Source of the DNA: Calendula officinalis
Lineage: Eukaryota > Streptophyta > Magnoliopsida > Asterales > Asteraceae
DNA length: 64,000 bases
Assembly: GCA_963853835.1 (NCBI GenBank)
Contig: OY970820.1
Coordinates: 16,233,373-16,297,372 of the forward strand
Reading direction: 5' to 3'
Of the stretch, positions 59,416-64,000 are shown piece after piece. A model generated the notes under the pieces. It made no database searches. It saw nothing but the letters and a program-made list of their open reading frames with translations, and was not told where the DNA came from. The position numbers and the translations under genes are program-made. Numbering within the stretch: position 1 is the stretch's first letter; every line of letters begins with the position of its first letter.

Positions 59416-60329
59416 AGGATTATATTGAGAACCCTGATTTCAAAAAGAAATCTGAGAACTTTTAATTAACCAATTTAGACCACTAGATTTAAAATTAACG
59501 GTTAAGATTAATTATGGCAATTTCGTAAATAAGGAAAACCATTTTTTAGATTAAAATTAAATTAAAAGGGTATACTAGTAATTGTGAAAGCAAAATAAAA
59601 AATGATTAACCCTTGAAATCCGTCGTTCTCTCTCCCATATTTCCTTTTTTTGTGCAACTTCCAAACCCACTCTATCTTCCCCAGTTTATATCGTCTCATT
59701 TTTCTAAAAATCCTAGAAAAAAACTCACCTCAAATCCAAATGCTACTATGAGATCGTGACTGTTTCTTCCGGCGATCAGGACGTTTGTTTCTTCCGGTGA
59801 ACAGCTTCTGGCGAACATGTCGGTTGTCCGTGGTTCCTCTCATGAATGATATAACCATCATCACCACCGTACTCGGCTCCTCTCTCATCATTGATCCGAT
59901 CTCTGTATTAATCTAAGTAAGTTTGTAATAGTTCCAATTTTGTTGATGATTTCTATTAGTTTCATAATAAAATTCGATTTTGGGTATTTAGTAAGAAAAC
60001 CGTTCGTCAAAAATTATGAAATCCTTTTTATATTAAGATGTGATTTTGAGCTATTTGTTTGATTTGATATGTTAGGATTTCGTAGATTAAGTTTGTGTGT
60101 ATGATTGTTTGCTAATTTTTGGAATTGGTTGTTTGGTTACACCTTCTAAGTCGGTTGATGTGGCTTTTAAAGGGGTTATGGATGAACAAAATTAAAGTCT
60201 AAATGTTTTTGGAAAAGAAGTTCCACAGTTCCACTATAAAAAACGTAATCATAGAAGATACATATTCAATGGTGTTGTAACTCATAGTCTTTTGGTTTAC
60301 TTGTATTTATGTCTTTCATTAACTTAGGT
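59412..60329. other. Intergenic DNA, no gene recognised
   Basis: Begins AGTGAAGGATTATATTGAGAACC, which looks like a mobile-element terminus, but no partner end was found. Confidence 0.4.
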
Positions 60330-60475
60330 ACTTATGGATATTAATTCCATGACTCTTGATTCATCACATTGTGCCTATATAAAGGACTATCATGTATACT
60401 TGTAAGACACACCAATATTGTAACACATGTATATGAATGAGAAGATCTTATGATTGAGCTAATTGGTTCACAACA
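60330..60475 (+). repeat. 5' LTR (at least its 3' part) of element 5
   Basis: A TATA box (CCTATATAAAGG, near 60374) and the end TTCACAACA precede a Copia-type CGTTATCAGCAC primer site. The left edge of the LTR is not determined. Confidence 0.5.
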
Positions 60476-60477
60476 CG

Positions 60478-60490
60478 TTATCAGCACTTT
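60478..60490 (+). other. Primer-binding site of element 5
   Basis: TTATCAGCACTTTGCTC resembles the TTATCAGCAC primer site used by one group of plant Copia elements. Confidence 0.6.
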
Positions 60491-62190
60491 GCTCGAACCA
60501 AGTGATATAAACAATGGTTCTTCACAACAACTACTAGTTTTCAGTTGTAGGTTTTGAAGGTTGCATGGTTTGAAGATATTGAGGAACGTATCATGGGAAT
60601 TATAGTTTTCATTGGTCATGTGAGACGAAAAAATGGTCAAAGTCATCTTTTCATTCTGCCTCTTCTCTGCATGATCCATCAAAACACAAAAGTTCATGAA
60701 GGTACCTTTTGTTGAGTTTTTTATGTTTATACACAGAAAACAATTATGCATGAATGCTTACATAATTCAAATGCATCTATATAAACTCAAACGACTTTTA
60801 TTTAACTAAATCTTCGATGGATGAATAAAAAGAAAATATATTTTATTTTGAGATATGGAATAAAATATCCTTTCGTTTGCCACATTTATGTGTATTTATA
60901 TCAACTTATGTTATATTTGTATTCATTTTGATTTGATAAAGTGTATATATTAAAATACATCATAACAAGTGTACGTGTTACATAAATTCACGTTGTATCA
61001 TAATCAAAGTTAAAAACATAAGTGGGCATTGATATGAATATTTGTTGTATAAAAAAGTTTTAGATGACATTCTTTTAATATATAAATTATATTTGAAGTT
61101 CATGATTGCTTTAAGTGACATTTATTAATTAGTCATATTTTTGTTGGAAAAAAAAATATTTTTGAACTAATTAACCATGAATTTTGGGTTGATATGCATT
61201 GACATGTAATTGTCATATTACACTTTCTTTTATATTTGAAAGTTGTTTTTTTTTTTAGAAAAAAAAAATCATGAACATACAAAATTGATATTTTCAATGT
61301 GAATGGTTATGGCTCTTGTGGATTTATGAGCATTGGACACCACTTATGTGAAAAAGTTTTGAGGATTTCTCATAATGAGATAGAAAACGTTGCATCATGA
61401 ATTATATGTTGGCATATTGAGTTGACGCACTCACGTGATGCACAATGAGCATTGTATGACACTTCTATGAAAAGTTATGAATCATCCCCCAATAGGCTCA
61501 CCTATTCTTACACAATGTCTAGGAAAGATTGGCGGTTTTTCTGACTCCTAATAAGGGTGGTTCCGATACGCACAAGCGCTGTCTACCCTTACCGTCTTTC
61601 CTGGTTGTATTCGAATAGAGCTACCGAAAAGGGTTGACTAAATAATCTTTCCACCGAATGTGGTTATATACATATAATGAAATGGTGTCTATCAATCGAC
61701 CTGTTGTTCGATAAATGAGAACCATTCACGTTTGTGTTTTTCGAACCTGCTGATTCGACACACAATTTATGCTCATTCAAACCATAAACATTTAAACTTA
61801 TCAATTTATATGATAACTAAATCCAATATTTGTCCTCCCGTTGTAGGAAAATATCAAAACAATCATGAATTCTTTGAGACCACCGATTTTGTGGCTCAAA
61901 TGAAATAATAGAGCTATTGTTTAGCTCATGAATTATGTTTCGGATCATGCTTTACCATTTGAATAATGGTTATCTTTTGGATTATGGTTTGTTTACAATT
62001 GATTATGTTTCTCGAAATAATTTAAAGTTTTTTCCTTGTGAAATTAGTCAATACGTGTGACCGATTTTAAATTATTTTTACTTTAAGGCATGTATATTGG
62101 GTATGTTGATAGTCTGGTTGATTGTGGTATCCAAATACACTTTCGTAAAACATAAGGACTACTTTATCAACATTACGCCTAAAAGTAACT
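60491..62190 (+). pseudogene. Decayed gag region of element 5
   Basis: Only short, shifted frames are present. By position this must hold gag, but I cannot recognise a zinc knuckle. Possible nested insertions were not resolved. Confidence 0.35.
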
Positions 62191-63999
62191 TCATTGACAA
62201 CCATTTCGGGCCTGTCGACCCTTGGCTTTGGTATAGCCCAATATATGTTGTCAAATGGTACTATTTTGACCATAGATGAAGCCTTAAATTATCCAAGTTC
62301 CAGTCGTAACTTGTGGAGTTTTAAGGATATTCGAGAAAACATGTTTACATCTCGAAACTGGTCGAGAAAATGGTATCGAATACCTTTACATTACCTCTGA
62401 TCAATACGACCAAGTATATTGGAGAAGTTGAGATGCTTGTCAAATGGTTTGTGGATCAGTATGATCTAAACCATTGAAAGCAACCTAATCGTTCGTCGAG
62501 CCCCATTGATGAGGGAACTTATATGTTATGGCATTACCGGCTGGGAACCACGGGTCAATATACGATGCTTTGAACTATGAATGCATCCTATGTGCTCAGG
62601 ATATAATTTCGTGTTTAAATCCGAAAAATCCTATGCCAAATATGCTCGATTGTAAAGACACATCTCAAACCACTTTATGAATAATCTACAAAAGTGATGT
62701 CCCGTTTTCTTAAGAGAATTCATCAGGATATTTGTGGACCTATCCAACCAACATGCGGACCATTTAAAAAAAATTCATGATATTGGTTGATGAATCAACA
62801 ATGATGGTCACACGTAGCTCTATTGTCTACAAGGAATAAAACATTTCCTAAACTCCTAGGCCATATCATTAAGTTGAGGGCTAATCATCCGAATTATCCA
62901 ATAAAGTCAATTAGACTTGATAATGTCGGTGAGTTTACATCGAAGATGTTCGATGGTTATTGCATAACATTGGGCCTTGATATTGAACACCCTGTTGTGT
63001 ACGTTCATTATCAAATTAATCTTGCGGAAGCGTTTATCAAACGCATACAAATAATTGCAAGAACTTTGGTTATGCGCACCAAAAAGCCCCATATTTATAT
63101 ATGGTTATGCGATATTGCACAATGATGCATTGGTCCGTCTGAGGCACATGGGCACCCAATAAGTTTCTGCGTACCAGCTGGTAACTGGATATGAGCCTGA
63201 TGTCTCACATTTACACGTGTTGGGTGTTTGGTCAATGTTCCAATTGAACTTCCAAAGCGTTCGAAATTTGGACCTCAGAAACGACGGGGAATATATGTTG
63301 ATTATTAATCCCCATCCATTATACTCTATTTAGAGCCCTTGACAGGCGATCTCTTTAACGCTGTACATGCGGATTGTGATATTGATGAGACAATCTTCCC
63401 GTCGTTAGGGGGAGATTTGCACGTTAACGTTGATAAGGAACGACGTGAAAGAACGTGGCATGTACCCAGTTTGTCTCATATGGATCCCCCGACTGCACAT
63501 AGTGATAAGGATGTGCAAAGAACTCTAAGTCTACAAAATGTTGCTAATCAGCTACCAAACGCATTTAATGACTTAGCAAATGTCACGAGATCAAATATAC
63601 CTGCTGCAAATGTGCCTGCAAGGATAGACGTCCCTGTGAGACGCCATGTTCCGTTTGAACATGTTGCATCGGTCGAACCCACCGTGCAAAGGACGCTACC
63701 GTTGGCTGTCCAGTCCGCCGCTCTTCCTAAGAAAAGAGGAAGACCGGTTCGGTTCCAAGGATGTTCTGCCTCAAAGGAGGAGAAATTCTGTCGTATACGT
63801 TTTGCCACACGAGATCATTAAGGATCACAGGAGTGTATTGGAGAAGCGTGTTCCCGATGAAACACCAATTTCTCATCATCCCGATAATCTTCAAGTATCT
63901 GTCGAGTATGCTAGCTTAGACGATATTCTGAAGCAAAACGAGACTGTCATCGATGATTTGCTCATATACGCAGTGGCCACTGACATTATGAGCAATGAT
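62191..63999 (+). pseudogene. Pol of element 5: protease remnant, integrase and linker to reverse transcriptase
   Basis: From 62194 the frame encodes MLSNGTILTIDEAL and SFKDIRENMFTSRNW, which match the protease/pre-integrase part of Copia elements with the TTATCAGCAC primer site. Integrase follows: RIHQDICGP near 62706 (first Asp), SIRLDNVGEFTS near 62910 (second Asp) and INLAEAFIKRIQ near 63018 (catalytic Glu; family usually QNGLAES). Several stops lie between these. From 63339 a frame carries the linker with KKRGRPV, then a frameshift near 63750 into DVLPQRRRNSVVYVL, ending with AVATDIMSND at the window edge, just before reverse transcriptase would start. Broken and incomplete. Confidence 0.75.
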
Positions 64000-64000
64000 G

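Overview
This window is nuclear DNA from a flowering plant, most likely a eudicot with a large, retrotransposon-rich genome. The evidence is plant-type Ty1/Copia retrotransposons with tRNA-Met primer sites, Helitrons with CTAG ends, Mutator-like and Stowaway MITEs, and an AT-rich background. An aster-family host is a guess only. I find no intact single-copy host gene. Almost everything interpretable is mobile DNA or captured gene fragments, and many of the longer open frames are shadows of low-complexity sequence.

Layout. (a) 1-4483: the 5' part of a minus-strand Copia element (gag, long leader, PBS, 1.1 kb LTR), inserted into the 3' end of a second Copia element (4484-6648) that carries an extra coiled-coil ORF just before its PPT and 3' LTR. 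(b) 6649-14768: a mosaic of MITEs, including a Mutator-like element with a perfect 9-bp target duplication (9335-10492), hAT-like MITEs, a Helitron 3' terminus at 11893 and unassigned AT-rich DNA. (c) 14769-41186: a tandem array of four units of about 4930 bp. Each unit holds a Mutator-like element, a CCA/GGT foldback with CACATGTG palindromes, a Stowaway MITE, a second Mutator-like MITE, and the LTR plus about 250 bp of a Sirevirus-like retrotransposon. Unit 4 is split by a complete non-autonomous retrotransposon (31011-37720) with one intact 784-codon gag-derived ORF. (d) 40673-51660: the full-length Sirevirus-like element (minus strand, target duplication AGAAA). Its left end is the part amplified in the array. 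(e) about 51750-58631: a plus-strand Helitron carrying captured exons, one an RCC1 repeat, with a second Helitron (54767-58463) nested in opposite orientation. (f) 58632-64000: AT-rich DNA, an AT microsatellite, and the 5' half of another decayed Copia element that runs off the window.

Inferred history: MITEs accumulated; the Sirevirus-like element inserted at AGAAA; a segment reaching from flanking DNA into that element was tandemly amplified, with templated filler at the unit junctions; then the small gag-only element inserted in unit 4 at GGTAT. LTR comparisons by eye agree with this order: about 7 differences in 262 bp for the large element, and 2 substitutions plus a 2-bp indel in about 305 bp for the small one. 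The small element lacks capsid core, zinc knuckle and all of pol, and shares leader repeats, C-terminal gag and 3' noncoding repeats with the large element, so the two look like a dependent element and a relative of its (now dead) helper.
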